In this document: positions 51,767 through 63,955 of the stretch, piece by piece
Position numbering within the stretch: the first letter of the stretch is position 1
Layout of the letters: every line of letters begins with the position of its first letter
NCBI GenBank assembly: GCA_963966185.1
Contig: CAWZYM010000193.1
Span: forward strand, 32,501-96,500
Origin: Rhabditoides inermis
Lineage: Eukaryota; Nematoda; Chromadorea; Rhabditida; Rhabditidae
Length of the DNA: 64,000 bases
Direction of reading: 5' to 3'
The notes under the pieces: model-generated
Databases searched by the model: none
The model's input: only the letters and a program-made list of their open reading frames with translations
What the model was told of the DNA's origin: nothing
Made by a program: the position numbers and the translations under genes

Positions 51767-52399
51767 GCAAGTCTATGGTATAACGGACTACTGTTCTTTG
51801 TATTACTGTAATACAGTGTATCGTGCCTTAGTGTTTTGTATCGACGAGTAATGTGTATATGTGGTGAGGTGATTGTAAATGCGAGATTTTTTTCGAGTCA
51901 GAGAGTAAACTATTTTGTATTCGCTTTGGTGTCTCGTGTGTTTTCGGGATATAGTGGTATTAGCGAGCGGTTTGTTTGCTGTCTCTTTTTTTCGCGAGAG
52001 TGTGTTTTGCGTGGCAAGTTGCAAGGCAGAAAAGGAAAGGCAAAGCCATCTCTTTCCTCTTCCGAATTTGTCTCTTGCTAGATTGACAGCTTGATTTGGC
52101 TGTTTACACCGATATGCTGTGTTTGTATAGTCAGAATCAGCGAGTTGGCAACCAGATGCCGCTGTGGACACGCGACGCGGCCCTGGGCCTCTCCTTTGCA
52201 CTACTATACGCGCCCCTGACCATGGAAACTTTCTGAATGCGTGTCTCTTGTCGTTCTTCACAACTGAAAAGTTCCAGGTACAGTGTACAGTGGATCTGAT
52301 TGCTTCCGATTTCTCTTGGGATTAATGTGGTTGTAGAGAATGTGAGGTGGGCAATACGGGGATTGAGGCAATCCCGGTATATTGCTATTTGGAGAAGGT

Positions 52400-52442
<43 letters not shown>

Positions 52443-52466
52443 GTGAGAGAGAGAGAGAGAGAGAAC

Positions 52467-52516
<50 letters not shown>

Positions 52517-52727
52517 ATGGTGAGAGTGGCCATTAGGAATAATTGTATGGGAGTGTGTTTTTTTCGACAAAGAAAAATATCGACATATGGTGTGTGGTAT
52601 GTGTGCGTAAACAACGCTGGTTATGTGAAATAACCTAGATCTAGGAATTCGTAGATTCTCGTATAACAAAATTGTGAGGGTGCTTTTAGAGCATAAGGAG
52701 AAAGAGAGAAAGAAGAGAGAGAGAGAA

Positions 52728-52767
<40 letters not shown>

Positions 52768-52816
52768 GAGAGGGGAAGAGGGAGAAGGAGGGAAAGAGAG
52801 GGAGAGAGAGAGAGAA

Positions 52817-52873
<57 letters not shown>

Positions 52874-52994
52874 TGTGGAATGCAACACGAGGTAATTTTG
52901 TTAAAGTTCAGCGAAGGAGAAGGAGCAGGGCCGAGATTGCGCGGAGCAGAGAAGAGATGAGGAGAAGCAGACACGGAGACAGAGAGAGAGAGAG

Positions 52995-53050
<56 letters not shown>

Positions 53051-53658
53051 GTCACGAGTGTGGCCGTCTGGCGACGCGTTGTTTATCCTGAAATCTGCTA
53101 GAGAGATGCTGTTTACGTATTTGTTAGAGTGTGTATGGTTGTGATATATGTGAAGTGTTTTCTCTCCACTTTTGCACATCCAACATACTGCATATCTTTC
53201 CACATCACTATTCATGAACTACCCCTCCAGATCCCCAGAATGTATACGTTTCACTATTCATTAATTCAGTACGTCGGCGCTTATATCGTAGAGATTCCCT
53301 CTCAATCTGGGATCCATCGAAGCTTAGGATTAGCAGTGTTGAGTGAGAAAGGGAGAGAGATAGAGGGAGAAAGAGGGAGGAGAGAGAGTGATATGGGAGT
53401 TTGGTTGGAGGGATTCGCGCCGCATAGAAGCCGGCGAGTGCGCTGAATTAAACACGAGTAAAGGAGGCAGGGGGGGCTTTCTCTCTCTCTTTCTCTTCTC
53501 TCTGTTCTTCTCCCTCTTTCTCTTTCTCTCTGGATATTCTGGCTCACAGCGTTCTCATTTGCATGTGGAATGTGGGAAGGTTATGATTACATCCTTTGTC
53601 ATCGCGCCGTTTTTTGCCTACGCGTCCCCAGAGGGTCTCTCTCTCTTTCTCTCTCTCT

Positions 53659-53699
<41 letters not shown>

Positions 53700-54144
53700 G
53701 ACGCCCCGGCGCCTAATCTATTCGCAAAAAGGAGAGGGAGAGAGAGAGAGAGAGGATCTAATTGCGAGAGGAGGAGAAGCGTCGATATAGTGTGACCACA
53801 TTACCTATTCCTAATCCAGGATCGGCCGGCCGCCGCCGCCGCACTATGTATGCGTGAGCGCGCGGCGCCCGTCTTCCTGCATTCCTTCACACCACCGCCT
53901 CCCCACCTCTTCCCCTTCCCCCTTTCACATCTCTTGTCTCTGTTTTGCACAGACGCGAGCGAGCAGCCTTCCAGCCTTTGGTAGCGCAGTATAGTGTGCA
54001 CTGCACATATGTCTGGAGAAATAGAGAGAAAGGTTTTCTCTCTCGTATTTTTTTTGGGAGTGTGAAATGTATGTGGGAGAGAGGAGAAACGCGCGCGCGC
54101 GCCTCAACAAAACACTCTCGGCTGACCCGCGTGACTCTACTCTA

Positions 54145-54187
<43 letters not shown>

Positions 54188-54317
54188 TCTCTCCCTCTCT
54201 CTCTTTCCCTCTGGCAAGTGTTCTGGGCTTGCCTTCATACTCGATACTCGAATGCGCATTTCGCGCCATTGCCATCGCCTCTGCGCCCGGGTGTCATATA
54301 TTCGGGTTGTCGCTCGT

Positions 54318-54369
<52 letters not shown>

Positions 54370-54980
54370 CTCCCGACAGAATGTTGCAATTTGCTCGTTC
54401 ATCCTAGCCGTTGTGAGGACTCTCGTCCGCTCTACACGCGATATTGAGTGACACTTGGGTATTCTAATGAGTTGTAAGTGGAGGGAATGTGTCCGCGTCT
54501 CTCTCGGTGTTACACTCAGCCCGCATGCCGATCCATCACCTCCCCTCATAGATTTTATCACCCACCGCCGCCGGGCCGAGCTTTGTTTCCAAGGTTGTGT
54601 AAAGCAATCTCGCATATTCACATTTGTAAAGGCATGTCATAAATCGCCAATTTCCTGTTGCTATGTGCAATTGTGTGATTGCTATGTATGAATACATAAT
54701 TCCGGAATTGATTTGCCAGAAGAACATCTGCCCCGTGGGATTTGTGTTGCGTTTACGTGTGCATTTGTATTGCGTTGATCAGCTTTGCTACATGTTACAA
54801 CTACAATTCCTGGTTCACTCGGAACCCCCCAGCTATATAGTATAGGCATATGCGAGTTGATTGTTTTGCAAAGTGTGTGTGTGTGTGTGTTTCTCGTGAT
54901 TGCTTCACTCCCATTCTCTCTCCGCCGCGAGTGTGTATATATAAATATGGAAACGGATACTGGGAAGCGCATTATCCTCC

Positions 54981-55071
<91 letters not shown>

Positions 55072-55242
55072 TATTTGCTGGGAGGGTGCGTAGAGCAGAG
55101 AGCGTAGTCGTGCGTGCCACCCCAATTTTCCTCGCCTGGCACCTTGCCGGCGATTTGTGTTGGAATATTGTGCTACGCCATCGCTTTACATAGGACCGCA
55201 CTCATTTCATCTTGAGCCTTTGTGTCACTCTATAAGCGCCCG

Positions 55243-55278
<36 letters not shown>

Positions 55279-55459
55279 AAAGTGCGACGGGGGCGAACGA
55301 AGGGAGTGTTCCTTTTTAGCTCCGGGCTCTACCCTTGTGAAGAGAGAGAGGAAGGGAGAGAGGGAGAGAGAACGCTGCCCAGTATAGCCTCAGTGCCATC
55401 GTCCCATTCAATTTCCACTCTATTCAATATTTCCATCAATGTCGCCCCACTCCCGCCAT

Positions 55460-55505
<46 letters not shown>

Positions 55506-56150
55506 TTCTCACCGTGTAAACAAGTACTAAACGGTGTCGGTTACCGTCAAGACAGCTCTCATAAAGCTCTCATGTCTCATGAGTTGTCTCCTGGATTTGT
55601 CCGGATAATAGGATGTGTGTTTGGGGAGAGAATTGGCTACGCCCGGCTTCGAATAGCCAATTATTCATAAGCGGAGGAGGATGGAACGCGCGCCCGGCGC
55701 TCCGATTTGCACTTCGTATTGGCTTCATCTCCGAACCCGACGTTCGTACTCTGTTATCCTGTCATTTCTCTCCCTCTCTCTCTGTGTCTGATCTATGGTT
55801 ATGGTTATGCATACATTTATCAATTTAGCAATCAACATTTACAGACTTTTTCGAAACATTTTTGGTTATGCACCACTTCGCGATTAGTATTGTTTTGGAT
55901 ATGTGTACTGCGCACAATAGAAGTGTATTCGAACGAACTGAGTGGTTTCATTGTTTCGTCTTTTTTCTCCGTTAATAACCTACTCAGTACTGACTACTAA
56001 CTTACTCAGTACTGACTACTGCTGTATACTACACCCCACTACGTCAGTGATTCGTCTGTTTTCTCTCTCACATTTCTCACATCTCTCATTTCCTCATTTT
56101 GCAGTGGGTAGCTCCTTTTGCGCATCGCAATTTGGTATGCTGCGCCACTC

Positions 56151-56200
<50 letters not shown>

Positions 56201-56368
56201 CTCCCTCCCTCTCATCAGGAGTGGTGAGAGTAGGAGTACTCTTACACAGAGAGGGGGGGCTTGCGCGCTCCAATTAGAGCTCTGCCGCGAGACCGGACTG
56301 GCTCGCATATCGCTTGTTTAATAGTATTCATCTTCGACTTTTGTCCCCTGGCGGTTCTCAGTCCTTTT

Positions 56369-56425
<57 letters not shown>

Positions 56426-56818
56426 AGAGAGGAAGAGAGGAGAGGTCACTCTTTGCGCTTCCCGCGTCCTGTTGTCGCTTTTCCACACCAATTTCGCTAT
56501 CCAGCATTCTTTCGCATTCTTTGATCTCTGATTCATTCTGGATAAGACTGTTAGAGAAAGGCGTGCGACACACAGGCTTACCGGAGTGCTCCACAGTGTT
56601 TTTGTGTTATAGTTATGTAGTTTTATAGTTTCATAGTTTCATAGTTTCCTAGTGCTCCAACGCACGGTTTCCCTTCCATTTTTATGGTGGCACTCTTTCG
56701 GAAACGTTGTGCTTCTCTCTCTCTCTCTCTCTCTCTCTTTCCCCTCTCAATTAGACACGGCCTGTCAGTGTCTGTCACTCGCAGCGTTGCCCTCTTATGT
56801 GTCGTCGTCGCATCTCTT

Positions 56819-56864
<46 letters not shown>

Positions 56865-57052
56865 ATTCTCTCTCCATCCATTTCGCCTCATTTCACTGTG
56901 TGTGTGTTGCCGTTCCCATGTTCGTGTAATTATCCTTGTCTCTCTCCATTTTTCCTTTTCTTATCATCGCCAATTTACAGGCATGCGCTAGGCGACGACC
57001 GGACACATCGATTTATTGATTTATTGATTCCATTGATTGCACTGACAGACAC
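51767..57052. repeat. Gene-poor interval crowded with (GA)n and (CT)n tracts
   Basis: At least 17 dinucleotide tracts of 25-110 bp lie here in both orientations. GA on the plus strand: about 52,411-52,512, 52,715-52,870, 52,980-53,049, 53,348-53,390, 56,371-56,430. CT on the plus strand: about 53,636-53,697, 54,148-54,210, 54,320-54,372, 54,984-55,070, 55,457-55,503, 56,152-56,216, 56,713-56,740, 56,826-56,872. Long Ser/Leu- or Arg/Glu-rich open frames across them are by-products. I see no convincing exon. The part nearest 57,053 may hold the promoter or 5' exons of the stomatin-like gene; the sequence before its ATG ends in an acceptor-like CACTGACAG. Confidence 0.8.
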
Positions 57053-57310
57053 ATGGAGATGGAGGTGGGCGGTCGGAAGATGACCAGCGGTCGCACCATT
57101 CCGCGCGCCAACACAAGAATAGTCGATCGTGAGTGATTTTTTTATAATTACACATTATCGATTTTTGCCTCCAAATTGCTTTTTTTTGTTGACGCGGCGT
57201 CGAGTTCAGTGAATTATTCAGGGTTATTCAATTATTCCGTCTTCCGGTCAGAGAGTGAGAAGGAATGGGAATGAGAAAAAGGGAAGAAAGACAAGACCAT
57301 CTCATTCGGT

Positions 57311-57342
<32 letters not shown>

Positions 57343-58197
57343 TCACAGACGGACGCCGTTCGAAATGGAGTGAGTGTTGACTCCAAATATGTTGACTCGC
57401 CTGTCAGCTTTCTCTCTCCCGTCCCATTAGCATGTAGCGTACTATGAAGATGATATCTCGCCATGTTCGCAATTCGAGAAGGCCAGTAATGAGCGGCGGC
57501 GTATGCAGCAAATATCCCCACGTCCCTTTCCTCGATCCAATTGCATAGCCACCTTGAAAGAAAACCAACAACAACAACAAAAACTATGTGTCCAGAACGC
57601 ATAGTATTGTGTAAGAAGCAGAGAAAAGAGGGAAGAGTAGACTGAGAGACTCACCACGTGTTTGTGACAATGAGAAAGCCACCAACCCATCGAGGTTGTC
57701 GTTTTCATGTATCATGTTGTATCGTTGTTTGTGGCAGTGAAGTTGACATGAGAATGTAAGGGGAGCGAGTTCAGAGGCTCGGTGTTTCCCCGGCAAAACG
57801 ACATCTGTTTTCGTCGCTTCCTATGCTCGAGTGTCACTTAAAGGGAATGTACACTCTGAATTTCGAAGTTGAGTTAGCACCGGGATGTGAAAATATGTTG
57901 AAAATGATGTACTTTTGTCAATACAACTATGTGTCGGAGATACCTAAAAGTCTATGAAAAATTCTGTTGAACATTGAAAAAATGGCACCAATTGTGACCA
58001 ATTTCTGCATTTCAACACATTTTGCGCTTAATTTTCACCAACTTGCAAGACGTTTTCAGCAAACAGTTGTATTGACAAAACTGAGTCGTTTTCAACATAT
58101 TTTCACATCACGGTGCTAACTCAACTTCGGAATTCAGAGTGTACACTCCCTTTAATTTCTAGACTGCGATGGGTGGAATGTGGTGTCTATAGCTAGA

Positions 58198-58260
<63 letters not shown>

Positions 58261-61200
58261 GCCAATTGTTGTTTCGTGGCCGATGCGAGATTAGTGGCAC
58301 GCACGAAATGTAAATACTGCTCCGGAGATGCGAAAGGAGAAAATAGCCATATTCGAATTCGGGAGTGGAGTTTTACGTTTCCGGGTCCCAAGCTAGTCTC
58401 TTGCCGCAGAAGAAGTAAGGAAATTCGAAACCGAAACACACAAGAAAGAGTGGACGCGGATCGATAATCAATCAATACTTGTAGCGAACGCGCTGATCGA
58501 GTTCTCTGTGTGCTCCTGGGTGCTCACTATCATCTCTTACATTCTCGTCGTCTTCACTCTGCCACTCTCCGCGTGTCTGTGTATAAAGGTGAGTGGATTT
58601 GATATATCCAGACTTGATAAAAACCACTTCATAAAAAACACTTTCTGTGGGTGAAAAGGCTCGCTTTGAGTATTTGAGGTGCATCCCTGTTTTGCGAACA
58701 TTATGGTTAGTTTTTGCCCGCAAATTTTTAGATTGCCTGCTACTACGAGATCATAGTCTCTTTCATTAAACTGATGTTTGCATTAGATTCTTGTTTTGCA
58801 TACCTCACGACCTCACGAGGCTCTCATGTGTTCCATGTTATTTTAATTGGTAGGTTTTGCATCTGCAGGGAATTTGCAGAATGCAATTATGAGAAGAAAA
58901 AAAATGATTTGTGACGATTCTGTATTTGTCTACTGTCTACGTTTCACGCAGATAATATTAGCAATCATAATGGTTTTTACAACAATTGCATTTCACTGAT
59001 AGATACAACACTACAATCACAATATAAAAAATTCTACTGTATGTTTGAACTTGGGGCCTGCTCATTATTTGCCGCATTGTCGGTTTCTGTTGTGTTACTA
59101 TATCTCTCTTGGCAAATATGAATTATTTTATTATATTATTATTATTAAATTGAGTTATTATATAGTGATAAAGTCCTCTCCAATTCTCCAGGAATGGGCG
59201 GAGCTTGTTTTGAAACATAAACTTCACGGTTTCGAGTCATACAACTACACACTATTTGCGTTTCACTAAAAGTTGCAAAGGAGATTCGAACCACGGACGC
59301 GAGAACAGCACACGACTCTCTTTCCACTGCGCCACGCGGTCAGTTGAGAGTGCGCGCACAGAGACCGCTCTCATTGCCGATCGACTGCCGAATGCGTGTG
59401 AATGGCAAACACCCAACAGGGGCCAGCAAATTGGTTAGCGCGCGAGCGGTGCGGATGGCGCACGAAAGGTGTGAAAGCTCAGAGAGCCGGGGCGAATTAG
59501 CAGCGAACTAACTGCGAGATAGCAGCGAAGTTTCAAAAAGTTAGCTGTTCCCTAGCGGCTAATTCGCCGTTATCTACATAGCCATTGTTTCGCCACTATT
59601 TAGCTGCTAATTAGCGGCACCAGGATCCGATCAGCGTCCCTCGCTTTCTCGTTGTTTTGATTTCCGTTGTTGCATTCAAAAACACTGGTATGCATACACT
59701 TATTTATCTCGATTATGCATACGGAATGAAATTCACAATATCATATCATAATAGTCGTCATCGCCAGGCACTACTTCATGTTTCAATTTCAAACAACAGC
59801 CATACCAAAAACTAAAGTAAACAAACAAATATAACAAAAACGAAAAAAAATAGAAAAAAAACACAAGTCCCAGAAAATATGCAGATGATGACGTTTCTAT
59901 TTAGCCACAAATTAGCAGGTGCACGGCTAACTAGCACATAACTAGCGACTTTTTGCGCGAATTAGCACCAAAATAGCATCTAATTTGTAATTCGCCATTA
60001 GTTCGCCATTGATTGGTAGTTCGCTGCTAATTCCCCCTTTCATACTAAAATTTACTATGGTGTCTGTCTGTCTGTCTGTCTGTCCTTCCGGAAAGATATC
60101 TCTTTTCAAAGTCTACTCTAACTACTCATTTTTTCTAGAAAGTTTCTTCAATACCTGAGAACGCAAAATTCCAAATATCTCGTCAATAGCGATCTCCTAA
60201 TCATAGTTATCACCTAATCTCTTAACTATGGAGAAAAATTTCAAAATACTTCAATTAGAACGAAATTTGGAGGGTAGGTGAATCGACCTAGAAAAAGTCG
60301 ATAGCCGCGATACCAGCTGCCTGTGACCTCATCTTCATGCCCAAATAGGCGAATGTACCCAAAATGCACCCAAAATTCATGATCATCGATTTCTATAAAA
60401 ATTGAATAGGAGAAAGATAACGTATAATAGATTATAAAAACTTGTTTCCTTTTTTGAAAAGTCACCAAATATGGCGAATATGATCGACTTTTCGTACAGA
60501 CGAGATAGAGGGTCCAATTTGTAAACTTAAGCTTTTATGGGCTAAAAACCCCTTCTGTCAAAGTTTCAGATCGATCGGACTTTGCCTTCATACAGTATTA
60601 GACATTTTCTGACCGCGCGTTGCTTGCTGGGGTCGCGCCCACCGAATCGCTCGCTACCAGCCACCAGGTCAACCGATCGATATCGAATAGTTGGCATTCG
60701 CAATCACTGAGCCATAATTACTCAGTTGTGTCTTTTTGATAGGAATATGTCTGAATAAAACAATAATGGATTGAGTCAATTGAAAAAGACAAAATCTTCA
60801 ACGAACAACTTTGACAAAACGAAACGTTGAAGTTTGAAAGTTAAGTAAAATGTTTCTAGACGTCAATAGATAGTGTTTTTTAACGATCAAATCAACCTCA
60901 AACTGTTTCAAACTCCTTCACACGTGCGCACAACGTGTTAGGGCGCGCCAGCCGGCTTTTTTTTCTCAAAGTCATTGTAGACGTAATATAGAACTGTGTA
61001 CTGTATTTTTTCAGTTGAAAGTATGTTTTGAGTTTATTACCTGTACTCTTGTACGTATTCAGCCTGAAATCACGCTTTTCGATGCAGTACAGTGTCGAGT
61101 GGAAGTGAGGTGAGGTGAGAATCGAGTTCACCTTACATGTCATTTGGCAAGCACAGGTGGTCAAATTATATTTTTAGAACGTGAGAGAGTAGACAGTAGA

Positions 61201-61617
61201 GAGAAAAGACAGTAGAGAAAAGAGTAGTACTTTCTGTTTGAAAAAAGTCACATAACTGTCTCTCGAAGGTCGCAGTGACTACTGCAGATGTGAGAAGGTA
61301 ACATAGTACTGTCTCTAGAAAGTTGTTGTCACCGCAGCGGGGACGTGAAAGTATACAAGAGAAAGAATAGGAGAGAGAGAGATTTGATTGAAATGATTTA
61401 TCTCAAATCGTATGGCATTGGGGGAGTTTGGAGTTTATCTTGGGTAGTTGGCAAATGACTTGGGTCCGGCCGCGTCCGTCGTTGGTCCCTCAGCAGCAGA
61501 AGCTTGGTCGCAGCATCCTCGAGGCGTCGGGCGAGCGGGGCGGCGGCCGGCTGTATCGCGCACTATCGGACAGCTCTCTTGGTCCCCTTGTCGCGGGGAG
61601 TAGAGAAAATAGGAGAG

Positions 61618-61661
<44 letters not shown>

Positions 61662-62002
61662 GGAGAGGGAGAGAGCAGTGATAGTGATAGTGATTACTCA
61701 GATTACTGCAGATGTGAGAGTGAGAGTGGAAGAGGTGACGAAAGGTAAAAGTAAAAAGAAGAAAACATAGTAAAAGGTTCTAGAAAGTTGTTGTCACAGT
61801 AGAAGAAAAAGATGCAGTAGACAAACAAGAGCATAGTATTAGTATTGTCTCTAGAAAGTTGACAGAAGACAATAGATAATATATAATACTGTTTCTAGAG
61901 ACCACTGAAAGAGAAAGAGAAAAGGAGAAAGAGATAGCGAGACAGTGGGAGAGAGAAGAGAGAGAGAGAGAGGAGAGATAGGGGAGAGTAGAACTGTGTC
62001 GA

Positions 62003-62068
<66 letters not shown>

Positions 62069-62513
62069 GGGGAGGGGGCAGGGGGAGAAGGAGGGAGATA
62101 GGATGGAAAGTAGACAGAACAATGTGGAGGAGAAAGAGATGGGGCAGTGTACATCTGTGAAACATGAATTTGGTGAAAAAGAAGTAGGAGAGATAGTTAG
62201 AAAAGACAAAAACTAAGCTACATATAGAACATACATAGAACTTGAACACTTCAACTACAGCCCTTGCGTGTATGTATCTTCGCAAGAGTCATTAGACAGC
62301 AATCAACTATCAAACATGCAAGACGAACTAATCTTCTTTTTTTCTATTTTTGTATACCTAGTGCGGAGGCGCGCGACAGCGCGCCGGAGCGCTAGTCGCG
62401 AGACGTCTATATTTCGCTGCTGATTCGCCCCGGCTCTCTGAGAGTGGGCGGAGCTTCCTGGTAGTTTGTAGACAACTTTAGTAATAATCAACTCTACGTT
62501 ATTATATACTAAA

Positions 62514-62559
<46 letters not shown>

Positions 62560-63336
62560 TTAATAATAATAATTGATTGTTGATCGTGTTGTTTGAGGTA
62601 GTGCAAGAGTACGAGAGAGCTGTGATCTTCCGACTGGGACGACTGATGCCGGGAGGCGCCAGGGGACCGGGTGGGTAGAACTTGCACCTATTCCCCCTCT
62701 TTCTTTCTCTCTCTCCCCCTCTTTTTCTCTCTTTGCCTGCTACAGGGTCATGTGATTGTCAAAACCGCTGACGTGCATTTTCATAGTTACTGTTCTGTAG
62801 CGTAATTGTTGCACGTTTCAGGTATCTTTTTCATCTTACCGTGTATCGATTCGTACAAGAAGATCGATTTGCGAGTCGTCTCATTCGATGTGCCGCCGCA
62901 AGAGGTGCGTTTCCGGAGTCCCACAACGAAAACACGCGTACTGTTACAGATCTTGTCAAAAGACTCGGTGACGGTGGCTGTCGACGCTGTCGTGTATTTC
63001 CGCATTTCCAACGCCACCATTTCCGTGACGAATGTCGAAGACGCCAGTAGGTGGGTCCCACCACGATTGTTTGATTGTTTGTAAATCAGAAATACATTTT
63101 AGATCCACAAAATTGTTGGCGCAAACGACACTGAGGAACATTCTCGGCACGAGGACACTTGCGGAAATGCTGTCAGATAGGGAAGCAATCTCGCATCAAA
63201 TGCAGGTAAGTACAATCTTCTCACTAAAAATATAGACACTTCCATTAATGAAATGTCCGCTGTTGACAATATTCCGTCGCCCTTTTGTGATTTATTGCTT
63301 AGTGTTAATGCTTTACTACCTTTCTTGCACTTGTTC

Positions 63337-63374
<38 letters not shown>

Positions 63375-63895
63375 CCTCCCTCCCTCCCTCCCTCCCTCCC
63401 TCCCTCCCTCCCTCCCTCCCTCCCTCCTTCCCTCTCATTCTCCCCCTTTTCAGTGCACTCTCGACGAAGCAACGGATCCGTGGGGAGTCAAGGTGAGATT
63501 AAAAAAAATCTTTTGCAAAAAAAACAAAAAAAGTGTTTTATATGTGCATATAAATCAACAATATGTTCGAAACCATGACAGACAGACTAAAAAAAGTTTC
63601 ATACGGAATGAGAACACGAATTCACATAAAACGGCGGCTGATTAGAAATACGCGAATGCCTCTCTAGTCCCCAACCTATGTGCCTGTGTCAACTCTCCTG
63701 CAGGTGTAAGTTAGGGACGTGGGAACGAGTAAACCAGGGATACAGTACAGTATGCCATCATCTACAGTATGCTTTCAGGTGGAGCGGGTGGAGGTGAAGG
63801 ACGTGCGGCTGCCGATGCAACTGCAGCGGGCGATGGCAGCCGAGGCAGAGGCGACAAGGGAAGCCGGGGCCAAGGTGGGGAGGGAGAGGGAGGGA

Positions 63896-63955
<60 letters not shown>

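Larger units (their letters stand above)
58589..62597. other. 4-kb intron 2 of the stomatin-like gene, rich in repeats
   Basis: All introns seen after exon 3 are under 300 bp, but this one is 4,009 bp. It holds a tRNA-derived element (59,267-59,343), a TTAGC-rich foldback (59,478-60,040), a (TGTC)n start and A/T-rich unassigned DNA (60,060-60,900), GA tracts (61,620-61,658 and 62,010-62,065) and an (AAT)n run just before the acceptor. The acceptor is an unusual GTTTGAG. No exon is seen inside. Confidence 0.75.

Noticed and set aside
51803..52261. 152-codon open frame on the minus strand after the dehydrogenase gene
   Set aside because: Composition is unremarkable, no domain or splice evidence, and it overlaps the likely 3' UTR of the dehydrogenase gene.
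60241..60468. 75-codon minus-strand frame in the stomatin intron
   Set aside because: It lies in repeat-like A/T-rich DNA with no splice sites in phase and no recognised motif.
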